NCBI GenBank assembly: GCA_947499715.1
Contig: CANMPL010000003.1
Location: 464,349-528,348, forward strand
DNA: 64,000 bases
From: an uncultured Paracoccaceae bacterium
GTDB taxonomy: Bacteria > Pseudomonadota > Alphaproteobacteria > Rhodobacterales > Rhodobacteraceae
Direction: 5' to 3'
Shown: positions 7,754 to 16,838 of the stretch, piece after piece
How positions within the stretch are numbered: the first letter of the stretch is position 1
Layout: each line of letters starts with the position of its first letter
The notes under the pieces: generated by a model
The model's input: the letters and a program-made list of their open reading frames with translations, nothing else
Told to the model about the DNA's origin: nothing
Database searches by the model: none
Translations under genes and position numbers: made by a program

Positions 7754-9379
7754 ATGGGCTGGATGCGGGATGAGACCGGGCTGGAAAAATGCGCCGCCAA
7801 CCATGTGCCGCTGACGCCGCTGAGCCATCTGGCGCGGGCGCGCCGCGTCTACCCGGACCGCACTGCGCTGATCTACGGCGACATGGCACTCAGCTACGCC
7901 GCTTACCACGCTCGGGTCAGTCGGCTGGCAAGTGCGCTGACCAAGGCAGGTGTTGCCCCCGGCGACGTTGTTGCGACCATTCTGCCCAACATCCCCGCCC
8001 AATCAGAGGCGTCCTTTGGTATCCCCGCCTGCGGTGCGGTGCTCAACACCATCAACACCCGGCTCGACGCTGATACCATTGGGTATATCTTTGATCATGG
8101 AGAGGCCAAGATCGCACTGGTCGACAGCCAATTTATGCCGGTGGTCGACGACGCCATCAGCCGGATGGAGGGACAAGCCCCCAAGATCATCGAGGTGCCG
8201 GACCCGGTGGCTGGCATCCTCGCCACTGGCCAGCACCAGACCTATGAGGAATTCATCAGCACCGGCGACCCTGACGCTGCCTGGATCATGCCAACGGATG
8301 AATGGGAAAGCCTCGCGCTGAACTACACATCCGGCACCACTGGGCGGCCCAAGGGCGTCGTCTATCATCATCGCGGTGCCTACCTGATGACTATGGGCAC
8401 GCCGATCAGCTGGCGGATGACACTGTTTCCCACGCTTTTGCAAATTGTGCCGCTGTTTCACTGCAATGGGTGGAACCACACGTGGATGTTGCCCGCTTTG
8501 GGCGGCACTGCTGTTTGCTGCCGCGATATCACGGCTAAGGCGATCTATGATGCCATCGCCGATCATGGCGTGACGCATTTTGGCGGCGCACCTATTGTCC
8601 TGAACCTCATCGTGAACGCACCAGAGCTTGAGCGTCGTCCCTTTGACCATATCGTCGAAGTCTTCACCGCAGGCGCCCCCCCGGCCCCTGCAACACTTGC
8701 TGCGGTTGGCAAGCTGGGGTTCAACGTCACGCAGGTTTATGGGCTGACGGAAACTTATGGCCACGTTACGGAATGCGTTTGGAACGCTGAATGGGATGCG
8801 CTGCCAGGCGATGATCAGGCGGCCATCAAAGCCCGCCAAGGCGTGGCTTTTCCAATGATGGAGGACGTCACGGTCGTGGACGACACCATGGGCCAGGTCA
8901 AGACCGACGGCAGCACGCAAGGCGAGATTGTCATGCGTGGCAATGCGGTGATGAAAGGCTACCTCAAGAACCCCGACGCAACGGCCAAGGCCTTTGCTGG
9001 TGGCTACTTCCATTCCGAAGACCTCGCGATCCAGCACCCTGACGGCTATATTCAGATCAGCGACCGCCTGAAGGACATCATCATTTCGGGCGGCGAAAAC
9101 ATCTCGTCGGTCGAAGTTGAGAGCGTATTAATGTCTCACCCTGCCGTTTCGCTTTGTGCGGTTGTTGCCAAACCGGACGATAAATGGGGCGAAGTGCCTT
9201 GCGCCTTTGTGGAACTCAAGGATGGGCAAACAGCGGATGAGGCAGAGGTCATCGCCTTTACACGCAGCAAACTGGCCGGGTTCAAATGCCCCAAGCACGT
9301 GGTTTTTCAGGAATTGCCCAAAACCTCGACCGGGAAGATCCAGAAATTTGAACTGCGCGGCGTTGCCAAAGCGCTCTGA
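7754..9379 (+). CDS. AMP-forming acyl-CoA synthetase (DmdB/FadD-like)
   Basis: 541-residue member of the ANL adenylating family. The phosphate loop is YTSGTTGRPKG (about 193-203), the adenine region YGLTETYGH, the hinge SDRLKDIIISGGENIS, and the catalytic lysine TSTGKIQK near the C-terminus. It activates a carboxylic acid with ATP and CoA to acyl-CoA. Overall it resembles the medium-chain and methylmercaptopropionate-CoA ligases (DmdB) of roseobacters, but substrate cannot be assigned from motifs. GGGAGGAC precedes the ATG. It stands alone after a short divergent promoter region and may feed the fad operon upstream. Confidence 0.9.
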   Translation: MGWMRDETGLEKCAANHVPLTPLSHLARARRVYPDRTALIYGDMALSYAAYHARVSRLASALTKAGVAPGDVVATILPNIPAQSEASFGIPACGAVLNTINTRLDADTIGYIFDHGEAKIALVDSQFMPVVDDAISRMEGQAPKIIEVPDPVAGILATGQHQTYEEFISTGDPDAAWIMPTDEWESLALNYTSGTTGRPKGVVYHHRGAYLMTMGTPISWRMTLFPTLLQIVPLFHCNGWNHTWMLPALGGTAVCCRDITAKAIYDAIADHGVTHFGGAPIVLNLIVNAPELERRPFDHIVEVFTAGAPPAPATLAAVGKLGFNVTQVYGLTETYGHVTECVWNAEWDALPGDDQAAIKARQGVAFPMMEDVTVVDDTMGQVKTDGSTQGEIVMRGNAVMKGYLKNPDATAKAFAGGYFHSEDLAIQHPDGYIQISDRLKDIIISGGENISSVEVESVLMSHPAVSLCAVVAKPDDKWGEVPCAFVELKDGQTADEAEVIAFTRSKLAGFKCPKHVVFQELPKTSTGKIQKFELRGVAKAL

Positions 9380-9445
9380 CCATTTGTAGCAGTTGTCGCC
9401 CGCCCCGCCGCCGCGTTAAGGTGGCAAAAAAGGGCAATTGAGCAG

Positions 9446-10462
9446 ATGACAGCACTCAAGGAATACGAGCGCCTTGAAAGCGGCGGGCTGTGGCGTGCGA
9501 ATGCCGATGCCCAGCGCCGTGATGTGGTGGTGTCCTTTGGCAATGCAACGCTCGTAATCTCTGACGGTGCGGGGCGACCGCTGACCCATTGGTCACTGGC
9601 CGCTGTAACCCGGCAGAATCCGGGCAAGCGCCCAGCCATCTTTGCCCCGGATATGGACACCGACGAAACGCTCGAGGTGGAAGACACCCTGATGGTCGAT
9701 GCCATCGAAAAGGTCCGCAAAACGGTGGCAAAGGCCCGACCTCGCAAAGGAAAATTGCGCGGACTTGGCACGTTGGCGCTGTTGGGCGGGTTGGTGGCCT
9801 TGGGCGTATTCTGGCTGCCAGACGCGATGCGTCAACAGGCCCTCGGCGTCGTCCCCGCCTCCAAACGGGTTGAGATCGGAGCTGTGCTGCTGAACAATTT
9901 GCAGGGGCTCACCGGCCCCGTCTGTCGTGGCAGCTTGGGGCGCGCGGCACTTGACCGGTTTCAGGCCCGCATTCTGGGGCGCGATGGTATGGGGCAAATC
10001 GTGGTCATGCCGCTTGGCCAACAGACCGCGATCCCCTTGCCCGGCAAGATCATTGCCCTTGACCGCACCCTGATCGAGCGGTTCGACGACCCCGCCCTGG
10101 CGGCTGGTTTTGTCCTTGCCGCTCAGCAGTCGCGCAAGCTGCAGGATCCGCTTTTGCCGATCCTCGAACGCGCGGGCTTTACCAACACGATGCGACTTTT
10201 GGCGACGGGCGATTTGCCCAGCGACGTCCTAAGCGATTATGCCGCAACCATCATCGGGGATCAGGCCCCGAACCTGCCGGAAAGCAACTTGCTGGCGGCG
10301 TTCGAACAGGCCCGCGTGCCAAGCACACCCTACGGAAAATACATCCAGCAGGTTGGCCAGCCGATGACAGATCTGATTGTGAACGATCCTATGACGGCCC
10401 AAGACAGCATCGACGTCTTTCCCGACGACGATTGGGTCAGCCTGCAAGGCATTTGCGATTAA
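9446..10462 (+). CDS. membrane-anchored protein with M48-like but degenerate core
   Basis: 338 residues, not a family I can name. Residues 1-95 are soluble. A single membrane segment lies about 98-120 (GTLALLGGLVALGVFWL). A C-terminal domain follows, including IPLPGKIIALDRTLIERF (about 197-214) and DDPALAAGFVLAAQQ. This order recalls the M48 peptidase pattern in which a proline-glycine loop and a Leu-rich helix precede HExxH, but here AAQQ stands where the zinc site would be, so no peptidase activity is expected. The relation is inference from pattern. A weak ribosome site precedes the ATG, and a bidirectional terminator follows. The domain would face the periplasm if the N-terminal part is cytoplasmic. 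Confidence 0.7.
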   Translation: MTALKEYERLESGGLWRANADAQRRDVVVSFGNATLVISDGAGRPLTHWSLAAVTRQNPGKRPAIFAPDMDTDETLEVEDTLMVDAIEKVRKTVAKARPRKGKLRGLGTLALLGGLVALGVFWLPDAMRQQALGVVPASKRVEIGAVLLNNLQGLTGPVCRGSLGRAALDRFQARILGRDGMGQIVVMPLGQQTAIPLPGKIIALDRTLIERFDDPALAAGFVLAAQQSRKLQDPLLPILERAGFTNTMRLLATGDLPSDVLSDYAATIIGDQAPNLPESNLLAAFEQARVPSTPYGKYIQQVGQPMTDLIVNDPMTAQDSIDVFPDDDWVSLQGICD

Positions 10463-10481
10463 GTGACGGCACCCAAAAAGA

Positions 10482-10507
10482 CCCTGCGATCGTTTGCAGG
10501 GCCTTTT
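10482..10507. terminator. bidirectional terminator between convergent genes
   Basis: CCCTGC (10482-10487) pairs with GCAGGG (10496-10501) over an 8-base loop. TTTT follows at 10504-10507 on the plus strand, and the minus strand leaves the stem into CTTTTTGG. It separates the 338-residue gene from the SPOR-domain gene. Confidence 0.75.
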
Positions 10508-10519
10508 CGGGGAGAAACC

Positions 10520-11860
10520 TTAGTTCCGGGTATAGGCGTCGGCAAAGCCCATGCCGCGCACCGCTTGTAGCGCACGCGCGAGATCCGTAGGCGTGTTGAA
10601 CGGACCCGCCGCAATAATCTTGAGACTGCCGGACTTGGCAGAGGCAACAGGGTATCCTATAGCGCCCAAGCGCTGAATCATCCGCGCGGCATTGGCAGGA
10701 TCACCGAATGTCCCGACCTGCACATAACGGTGGGTCATGGTTGCAGCTGCTGCTGGTGCCCGAACAGCCGCAGGCGCCGCTGACCGGGTCGACACGCGGG
10801 GTGCTGCTTGTGCCACTTGCCCGCGCTGGGGATTGATCCGGCCGTCTGTCCAGACTTGCTCATACCCTGCGACAGGACGCGGTGCCGTGCGCGTTGCCAC
10901 CACTGGGTTAGAGGCAGGTACGGGCTGATTTAGACCAAGGAAACTTGACGTGCTCACCGTCGCTGTCCCACCGCCCTGCGACACCATGGTGTAAGGCTTT
11001 TGTGTTTGCGGACCGCAGCGCATCGGCAGGTTGGGGTCGCCGCGCAGGTTGGGATTGCCTGGACAGGTCGAGCCAACAACCGTTGGCGCAACAACCGGCG
11101 TCGCAACGGGTACCGGGACAGATGCTGTGGCAATCACCACCGGTGCCGGCGCGGGTGCCTCACAGATGATCGGGGATCCGTCAGGCCGCACGAAACGCGT
11201 ACCGCTTACCGCAACTTCGGCACAGACTTCGGCCAATGTCATCCGCAGCGGCTCTGGCGCGGCGACTGGTGCTGGCGCGCTCGCGACCTGTGCTTGTGGT
11301 TCAGGACCACAGTCAATCGGATCGCCCGTGCGCGCGCTGACAAATCCAGGCTGGATACCAAATCGACCTTCGCAGGCCTCAGCGAATGTCACGCGTGGCG
11401 GCTCCACAACGGGTGGTGGGGTGATGATCTGCGGCGTTGCGGCTGGGGTTGGCGCGACTGCGGGGCGCACTGCCGGAATCGACGCGACCGTCGGGATCGG
11501 AGCGCCGACATCACGCGTGCGTGCGGGTGCGGCGGCAACAGCGGCAGCAGGTGGCGTGATTTCGATTATCGGCGCATCAAGCGGCGCGACGCGACCCGTG
11601 GGCGCAGGACCCGCTGTTCCAGTCGCAAAGGTCGGCTGAAAATTGCACAATGGCTGCCGCTGACGTGACACCCGCGGCACCCAATTGGTTGCCCCGCTGA
11701 TGCCCGCGCGGATGAACGCACAGCCATTGCTGTCGACGTATTGGTTGCCGTTAAAATCCGCAGGCGGAAACTCTGCCGGAACGTCCGTTTGGGCCACGGC
11801 TGCGCCTGCTGAAACTGTCAGGGCCAGAACGGCCGCACCAAAATGTCTGATCGTCGACAT
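10520..11860 (-). CDS. SPOR domain-containing envelope protein
   Basis: 446 residues. A signal peptide (cut near AAVAQ-TD) leads to an N-terminal module ADFNGNQYVDSNGCAFIRAG. Then come three Cys-paired modules in Pro/Ala-rich linkers (VTFAEACEGRFG..IDCG, MTLAEVCAEVAV..IICE, STCPGNPNLRG..MRCG). A C-terminal SPOR fold ends the protein (HRYVQVGTFGDPANAARM to GFADAYTRN). SPOR domains bind denuded septal peptidoglycan, so a periplasmic cell-division or envelope role is likely. ATG 11860 follows GGGGGA; the 13 codons upstream lack support. It lies 66 bases after upp on the same strand, and TTTACA-N17-CATCTT in that gap is a weak promoter candidate. Confidence 0.85.
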   Translation of the reverse strand: MSTIRHFGAAVLALTVSAGAAVAQTDVPAEFPPADFNGNQYVDSNGCAFIRAGISGATNWVPRVSRQRQPLCNFQPTFATGTAGPAPTGRVAPLDAPIIEITPPAAAVAAAPARTRDVGAPIPTVASIPAVRPAVAPTPAATPQIITPPPVVEPPRVTFAEACEGRFGIQPGFVSARTGDPIDCGPEPQAQVASAPAPVAAPEPLRMTLAEVCAEVAVSGTRFVRPDGSPIICEAPAPAPVVIATASVPVPVATPVVAPTVVGSTCPGNPNLRGDPNLPMRCGPQTQKPYTMVSQGGGTATVSTSSFLGLNQPVPASNPVVATRTAPRPVAGYEQVWTDGRINPQRGQVAQAAPRVSTRSAAPAAVRAPAAAATMTHRYVQVGTFGDPANAARMIQRLGAIGYPVASAKSGSLKIIAAGPFNTPTDLARALQAVRGMGFADAYTRN

Positions 11861-11926
11861 CGCATCCCCCACAAAATGTTGTGTAAAGATGCCCGACAAT
11901 CCCTATTTTGTAAAGCGATTGTTCCC

Positions 11927-12559
11927 TTATTTAGTACCAAACATGCGGTCGCCCGCATCCCCTAGCCCAGGGACAATATATCCATCGCCATTCAAGTGAC
12001 TATCCACTGCTGCCGTAACAATCGGGACATCGGGATGCGCCTCCTTCATGCGTGCGATACCCTCGGGGGCGGCCAATAGGCACAAGAATCGGATGTTCTT
12101 GGCCCCTGCCTTTTTAAGAAGATCAATCGCCGCAACCGATGAATTGCCCGTCGCCAGCATCGGATCCACCGCGATAACCAGTCGGTCCTCTAGCTCTGTT
12201 GGGACCTTAAAATAATACTGCACGGGCTTGAGCGTCTCTTCATCCCGGTAAAGTCCGACAAAACCAACCCGGGCCGAGGGGATCAGCTCCAGAATGCCAT
12301 CCAGCAGCCCGTTGCCTGCCCGCAAGATCGACACCAACGCCAGCTTTTTGCCGTCCAGAACAGGTGCATCCATCGGCTCTAACGGAGTATCAATCCTGCG
12401 CGTCGTCATCGGTAATTCGCGCGTCACCTCATAGGCCAAAAGCTGACTAATCTCGCGCAGCAACTGCCGAAACACCGCCGTTGACGTATCGGTCTTCCGC
12501 ATCAGCGTCAGCTTATGCTGAACCAACGGGTGGGTCACATGGGTCAGATGGTCGTTCAT
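11927..12559 (-). CDS. upp: uracil phosphoribosyltransferase
   Basis: 210 residues, normal length. It converts uracil and PRPP to UMP in the cytoplasm. The PRPP-binding motif [13 protein letters not shown] is present in the middle, and the C-terminal uracil-binding stretch [19 protein letters not shown] is intact. It is the last gene of the cdd-deoA-deoB-add-upp salvage operon and overlaps add by ATGA. Uracil released by thymidine/uridine phosphorolysis (DeoA) is thus recaptured by the neighbour enzyme. Confidence 0.97.
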   Translation of the reverse strand: MNDHLTHVTHPLVQHKLTLMRKTDTSTAVFRQLLREISQLLAYEVTRELPMTTRRIDTPLEPMDAPVLDGKKLALVSILRAGNGLLDGILELIPSARVGFVGLYRDEETLKPVQYYFKVPTELEDRLVIAVDPMLATGNSSVAAIDLLKKAGAKNIRFLCLLAAPEGIARMKEAHPDVPIVTAAVDSHLNGDGYIVPGLGDAGDRMFGTK

Positions 12560-13542
12560 GCCTGTTCCAATCGTTTCAGAATGTCCGCGCGGGTCGCTTC
12601 ATCGCAAAAGGCCGCGTTGATAGCAACTTTGTTCAGGTCCAGAAAATCATCGGCGCCCCAGCCAAAGGTCTTGCTCAGCGCATCGTATTCGGCCGTCATC
12701 GTGGTGTGAAAGAATGGCGGGTCGTCGGTCGAAATCGTGACCGGCACGCCTGCATCACGCAGTTTCGCGATCGGGTGACTGGCCCAGCCATCCACGGCCT
12801 TCAAGACGACATTAGATCCCGGGCACACCTCGAGCACGATACCTTCATCTGCGAGGCGTTTGACCAAATCCGCATCCCTGTGCGCGTTGATCCCGTGCCC
12901 GATCCGCGCCACTTTCAACGCATCAAGCGTTTCTGTCACCATGTCCGGCCCGCCCCATTCGCCCGCATGGCAGGTCAGGGACAACCCGGCCTCGCGCGCC
13001 ATGTCAAAGCTATAGGCAAAATCGGCGGGGCGATGCATCATCTCGGCCCCAGCCATCCCATAGCCCGTCAGGAAATCGCCCATCGTCTCAACCGCGCATT
13101 TGGCCGCACGTTTGGCCTGTTCCGGTCCTTCGTGGCGAATGCAGGTGACGATACCTTTCAAGGTGATCCCATGCGATGTCTCGCAATCCTTGGCCGCCTG
13201 CGCCATGGCATCCAGATAGTCGCGCCATGCCGCCACATCGCCGCCGCCGCAAAAATCAGGAGAGATAAATGTCTCTGCATAGATCACGCCGTGGCTCGCG
13301 GTTTCTTCCAGAACCGCGGTCGTCAGACGATAGAAATCCTCTGCCGATTTGAGCGGTTCGCACGCCGCCTCATAGACCGACAGAAAATGTTCAAAATTGC
13401 GAAAGACATAGCCGCCATCCTCATCAAAGATACCTGATAGGTCGATGTTCTTTTCCCGTGCCAGCCCGCGAATGAACGCGGGGGGTGCTGCACCTTCGAG
13501 GTGCAGGTGCAATTCAACCTTTGGCAAATCCCGGAGTGTCAT
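12556..13542 (-). CDS. add: adenosine deaminase (or related adenine deaminase)
   Basis: 328 residues of the amidohydrolase superfamily. The zinc ligands of VELHLHLEG open the barrel, CHAGEWGG carries the third His, IGHGINA the substrate-contacting His, and STDDPPFF the catalytic Asp pair. It hydrolyses adenosine (or deoxyadenosine) to inosine and ammonia. The same fold includes eukaryotic-type adenine deaminases, which are also about 330 residues, so adenine cannot be ruled out as substrate. The nucleoside operon favours adenosine. It overlaps deoB and upp by ATGA at both ends. Confidence 0.9.
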   Translation of the reverse strand: MTLRDLPKVELHLHLEGAAPPAFIRGLAREKNIDLSGIFDEDGGYVFRNFEHFLSVYEAACEPLKSAEDFYRLTTAVLEETASHGVIYAETFISPDFCGGGDVAAWRDYLDAMAQAAKDCETSHGITLKGIVTCIRHEGPEQAKRAAKCAVETMGDFLTGYGMAGAEMMHRPADFAYSFDMAREAGLSLTCHAGEWGGPDMVTETLDALKVARIGHGINAHRDADLVKRLADEGIVLEVCPGSNVVLKAVDGWASHPIAKLRDAGVPVTISTDDPPFFHTTMTAEYDALSKTFGWGADDFLDLNKVAINAAFCDEATRADILKRLEQA

Positions 13543-14750
13543 AGAAAGCTCTTTCCCTGTCCTGAAAACGGCACATCCAAATGTGCCGCAACCGATGCAC
13601 CAACATCACAAAATGCGATCTGCCCCAATGGTTTGGCACCGATCCCATGCACCAGAACAGGAACCCGTTCGCGGGTGTGATCGGTGCCACCCCAGCTGGG
13701 GTCATTGCCATGGTCGGCTGTGATTATCAACAGATCATCAGCCGCCAGTTTTGGCAGGATCTTGGCCAGTTCTGCGTCAAACCATTCCAAGTGTCGCGCG
13801 TAACCTGCAACATCACGGCGGTGGCCATACTCGCTGTCGAACTCAACGAAATTCGCGAAGGTGAATGATCCCGGCAAAGCCTCCTCAACCAGATCATGCA
13901 GGTGTCCCATCAGGGCCTCATCACGCCCCTTGCGGACCTCATCAATACCGCGCATCGAAAAGATGTCCCCGATCTTGCCCACGGCGTAGACGCGCCGCCC
14001 GGCGGCCTGCACGTCGTCGCAAATCGTCTTGTCCGGCGGCGCAATCGCAAAGTCCTTGCGGTTTGATGTCCGTGTGAACCCGGCCTCCGGCGAGCCGATA
14101 AAGGGGCGCGCAATCACCCGGCCCACCTTCATTGCATGAACTGTCGGGGCAATCTCGGCACATAAAGACAACAGACGGTCCAAGCCAAATGTCTCTTCGT
14201 GGGCAGCGATCTGCACCACGGAATCAACAGAGGTGTAGACGATGGGCCAGCCGGTTTGCATGTGCCGCGCGCCCTCTTCGTCCAACACCCGCGTGCCAGA
14301 GGCATAGCGGTTGCCAAGCAGGCCCCCTGTTCCGGCGGCCTGACAGATCTTGGTCACCAGATCATCAGGAAATGCAGGGTTTTCATCTGGAAATGTATGC
14401 CAATCCCACGGCACCGGGACGCCAGCGAGCTCCCAATGGCCCGATGGCGTATCCTTGCCCATCGACACTTCGGTCGCAGCACCCCAAGCGCCCGTCGGGC
14501 GGGCGTATAGCCCCGGCGCGCTATCGTTTGACGCCAGCGTAATCGCCTTGCCTAAGCCCAGTGCATCCAGCGTCGGCACCGCAAGCGGACCGCTGCGCCC
14601 GATATCAGCATGACCATCGGCACAAATCTGCGCGATATGCGCCGCTGTATTGGCGCCCGTGTCAGGCTTTAGCCCGTTGTAGAAACGGTCTGCATCTGGC
14701 GCACCGCCAATCCCGACACTGTCCATGACGACCAAAAACGCACGTCCCAT
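13539..14750 (-). CDS. deoB: phosphopentomutase
   Basis: 403 residues, alkaline-phosphatase superfamily metalloenzyme interconverting (deoxy)ribose 1-phosphate and 5-phosphate. The N-terminal metal site AFLVVMDSVGIGG and the C-terminal TADHGNDPSWGGTDHTRE, with its Asp/His manganese ligands, are complete. GKDTPSGHWE, holding the phosphorylated Thr, is also seen. It takes the sugar phosphate made by DeoA. The start touches the deoA stop as TGATG, and the end overlaps add by ATGA. Confidence 0.97.
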   Translation of the reverse strand: MGRAFLVVMDSVGIGGAPDADRFYNGLKPDTGANTAAHIAQICADGHADIGRSGPLAVPTLDALGLGKAITLASNDSAPGLYARPTGAWGAATEVSMGKDTPSGHWELAGVPVPWDWHTFPDENPAFPDDLVTKICQAAGTGGLLGNRYASGTRVLDEEGARHMQTGWPIVYTSVDSVVQIAAHEETFGLDRLLSLCAEIAPTVHAMKVGRVIARPFIGSPEAGFTRTSNRKDFAIAPPDKTICDDVQAAGRRVYAVGKIGDIFSMRGIDEVRKGRDEALMGHLHDLVEEALPGSFTFANFVEFDSEYGHRRDVAGYARHLEWFDAELAKILPKLAADDLLIITADHGNDPSWGGTDHTRERVPVLVHGIGAKPLGQIAFCDVGASVAAHLDVPFSGQGKSFL

Positions 14751-16051
14751 CAGCTTATCCTTTCCCGGATCAAATCAGGCACCTCAGGCACGTCGCCGAT
14801 CTGCACTGCGGCAAGGACCGCGTGCGCCGCTGCCTCTGCGCTGTCTTCATCCGCGGCATGAATGACGCCAAGCGGTTGCCCCCGCGTGATTTTCTGCCCC
14901 AGCGTGACCACATCCGTCAGCCCGACCGCCGGGTCAATCTGGTCGGTTTCCACCCGCCTGCCGCCGCCAAGGCCGACAACAGCAAGGCCAAGCGCCTCTC
15001 CGTCGATGGCCGCAATATATCCGGTTTCGCGCGCGGGCACCTCGCCCACAACGGGGGCTTTGGGCAAATGTGTTTGCCAATCTTCGGCCATATCGGGTGG
15101 GCCGCCAAGGGCCGCGACCATGCCTGCGAACTTTTCCATCGCGGCCCCGGAGGACAGCGCCTTTTCAAGCTTGCGTTGGGCGACTTCGGCTTTCATTCCG
15201 GTTTGGACAAGCAGAGTGCTTCCCAATGCAATCGACAGCTCTGTCAAGCGCGGCGCTGCCTCTGTCTGACCCGACAACACTTCCATGCAGGTGCCCACTT
15301 CGACGGCGTTGCCAAGGCTTGGGGCAAGCGGCTGATCCATATCCGTGATCAGCGCCGCTGTCTTGCACCCGGCCCCGTTGGCCGCATCCACCAGCGCCCG
15401 CGCAAGTGCGCGCGCCTCGTCCTCGGTCTTCATAAAGGCACCGCTGCCAACTTTGACATCCATGACCAGCGCCTCTAGTCCCGCTGCCAATTTCTTGGAC
15501 AGGATAGAGGCTGTGATCAGCTCTATGCTTTCAACCGTGGCGGTGACGTCACGCACCGCATAGAGGCGCTTATCAGCAGGCGCGATATTGCCCGTGGCGC
15601 TGACAATGGCGCAGCCGACATCGCCCACAATCTGGCGCAGCTTCGCCTCGCTGACGCTCGTTGACAGACCGGGGATCGCCTCAAGTTTATCAAGCGTGCC
15701 GCCGGTATGCCCCAGCCCACGCCCCGAAATCATCGGAACGGCAACATCGCAGGCGGCCAGCATCGGCGCCAGCACCAGCGATACACAATCGCCCACGCCC
15801 CCGGTTGAATGCTTGTCAATCACAGGACGGTCCAGATCCCAACGCAGCACATCCCCGCTGTCGCGCATCGCCTCTGTCAGCGCCGTGCGGCCTGTGGCGG
15901 TTAATCCGTTCAGACAGACCGCCATCGCAAAGGCCCCCGCCTGCGCGTCGCTGACAGCGCCATCTGCCAACCCTTTGGCAAACCAAGTCAATTCCGCCTG
16001 ATCTGGTGTCTGTTGCCTGCGCACCTTGGCTATGATCGCGCGGGCATCCAT
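14750..16051 (-). CDS. deoA: thymidine phosphorylase
   Basis: 433 residues of the nucleoside phosphorylase II family. Signatures seen are KHSTGGVGDCVSLVLAP, with the phosphate-binding loop, and SGRGLGHTGGTLDKLEAIPG, the family pattern. It splits thymidine or deoxyuridine with phosphate to the base and deoxyribose 1-phosphate. A TTG codon lies just upstream in frame (16054), but ATG 16051 touches the cdd stop as TGATG and is preferred. It takes deoxyuridine from Cdd and hands the sugar phosphate to DeoB. Confidence 0.97.
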   Translation of the reverse strand: MDARAIIAKVRRQQTPDQAELTWFAKGLADGAVSDAQAGAFAMAVCLNGLTATGRTALTEAMRDSGDVLRWDLDRPVIDKHSTGGVGDCVSLVLAPMLAACDVAVPMISGRGLGHTGGTLDKLEAIPGLSTSVSEAKLRQIVGDVGCAIVSATGNIAPADKRLYAVRDVTATVESIELITASILSKKLAAGLEALVMDVKVGSGAFMKTEDEARALARALVDAANGAGCKTAALITDMDQPLAPSLGNAVEVGTCMEVLSGQTEAAPRLTELSIALGSTLLVQTGMKAEVAQRKLEKALSSGAAMEKFAGMVAALGGPPDMAEDWQTHLPKAPVVGEVPARETGYIAAIDGEALGLAVVGLGGGRRVETDQIDPAVGLTDVVTLGQKITRGQPLGVIHAADEDSAEAAAHAVLAAVQIGDVPEVPDLIRERIS

Positions 16052-16446
16052 CAACTGCTCCGCGACATGTATTCTTGATCAAACGCACCGGGCAAAAGCG
16101 CACCAACCGTGGTGGAAAGGGTCACCCCGTCAGTCGTGGCCAAGGTCACCGCAACATCGCCTTCCGCAAACTCTGCCAGCTTCTGCCGGCATCCGCCGCA
16201 TGGGCTAACGGGCTGCGGACTGTCGGCAATGACCGCCACTTCGGCGATCCTTGTCTCACCGGCGGCGACCATTGCAGCGATTGCACCAGCTTCCGCACAG
16301 GTGCCTTCCGGGTAGGCCACATTTTCGACGTTGCAGCCGCGATAGACCGCGCCGGATTCCGTGCGGATGGCCGCCCCCACCTTGAAATTCGAATAGGGCG
16401 CATGGGCATTCAGACGCACAGCGCGCGCGTCATCAATCAGGGACAT
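16051..16446 (-). CDS. cdd: cytidine deaminase
   Basis: 131 residues, the short tetrameric type. The zinc site is CAE in YPEGTCAEAGAI plus PCGGCR, so all three Cys ligands and the catalytic Glu are present. It deaminates cytidine/deoxycytidine to uridine/deoxyuridine. The frame is open for 27 codons upstream, but ATG 16446 follows GGAG by 8 bases and gives the standard length. It is the first gene of the five-gene salvage operon; its promoter should lie in 16447-16560. Confidence 0.96.
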   Translation of the reverse strand: MSLIDDARAVRLNAHAPYSNFKVGAAIRTESGAVYRGCNVENVAYPEGTCAEAGAIAAMVAAGETRIAEVAVIADSPQPVSPCGGCRQKLAEFAEGDVAVTLATTDGVTLSTTVGALLPGAFDQEYMSRSS

Positions 16447-16571
16447 TTGGCAGCTCCGGTTTTCTTGAAAATCCAGAGTGCGGGCAGAAAGTTCGGGATG
16501 CAAGGCCTGACGCGGGGAACAAAACACCGACTTTCGCGTTGATCCATATAATCCGAGGGGTTTGGGACACT

Positions 16572-16838
16572 ATGCAATTACGATTAGTTCAACCGATCAA
16601 TGATTTACGGTCCGACAATGCGGGGATGACAGACGATGTTGCTGGCATGTTGTCTGCGCTGTGTCAGGCAACCGGGAAATCATTTGATCCAAAATTGACA
16701 CTTGGCGCCGCGCTAGCGCAGATCAATGACCTGCGCGACAAGCTGGACTTTCAATCGCTCACGCGCTCTGGCGTTGCGGCGAATTTGCCCGGTAAAGTCA
16801 CCTCCAATAACGCGATGTCGTCTGACGGCGACCCGTAG
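16572..16838 (+). CDS. doubtful small ORF upstream of cdd
   Basis: An 88-codon frame starting at ATG 16572 with GGGA close upstream. It begins [16 protein letters not shown] and includes LGAALAQINDLRDKLDF, which reads like a helical protein. Its last 88 bases run antisense into the end of the VOC/bicupin gene, which weakens the case. I recognise no family. It occupies the 300-base gap between cdd and the bicupin gene; if it is not real, that gap holds only the cdd promoter region. Confidence 0.3.
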   Translation: MQLRLVQPINDLRSDNAGMTDDVAGMLSALCQATGKSFDPKLTLGAALAQINDLRDKLDFQSLTRSGVAANLPGKVTSNNAMSSDGDP

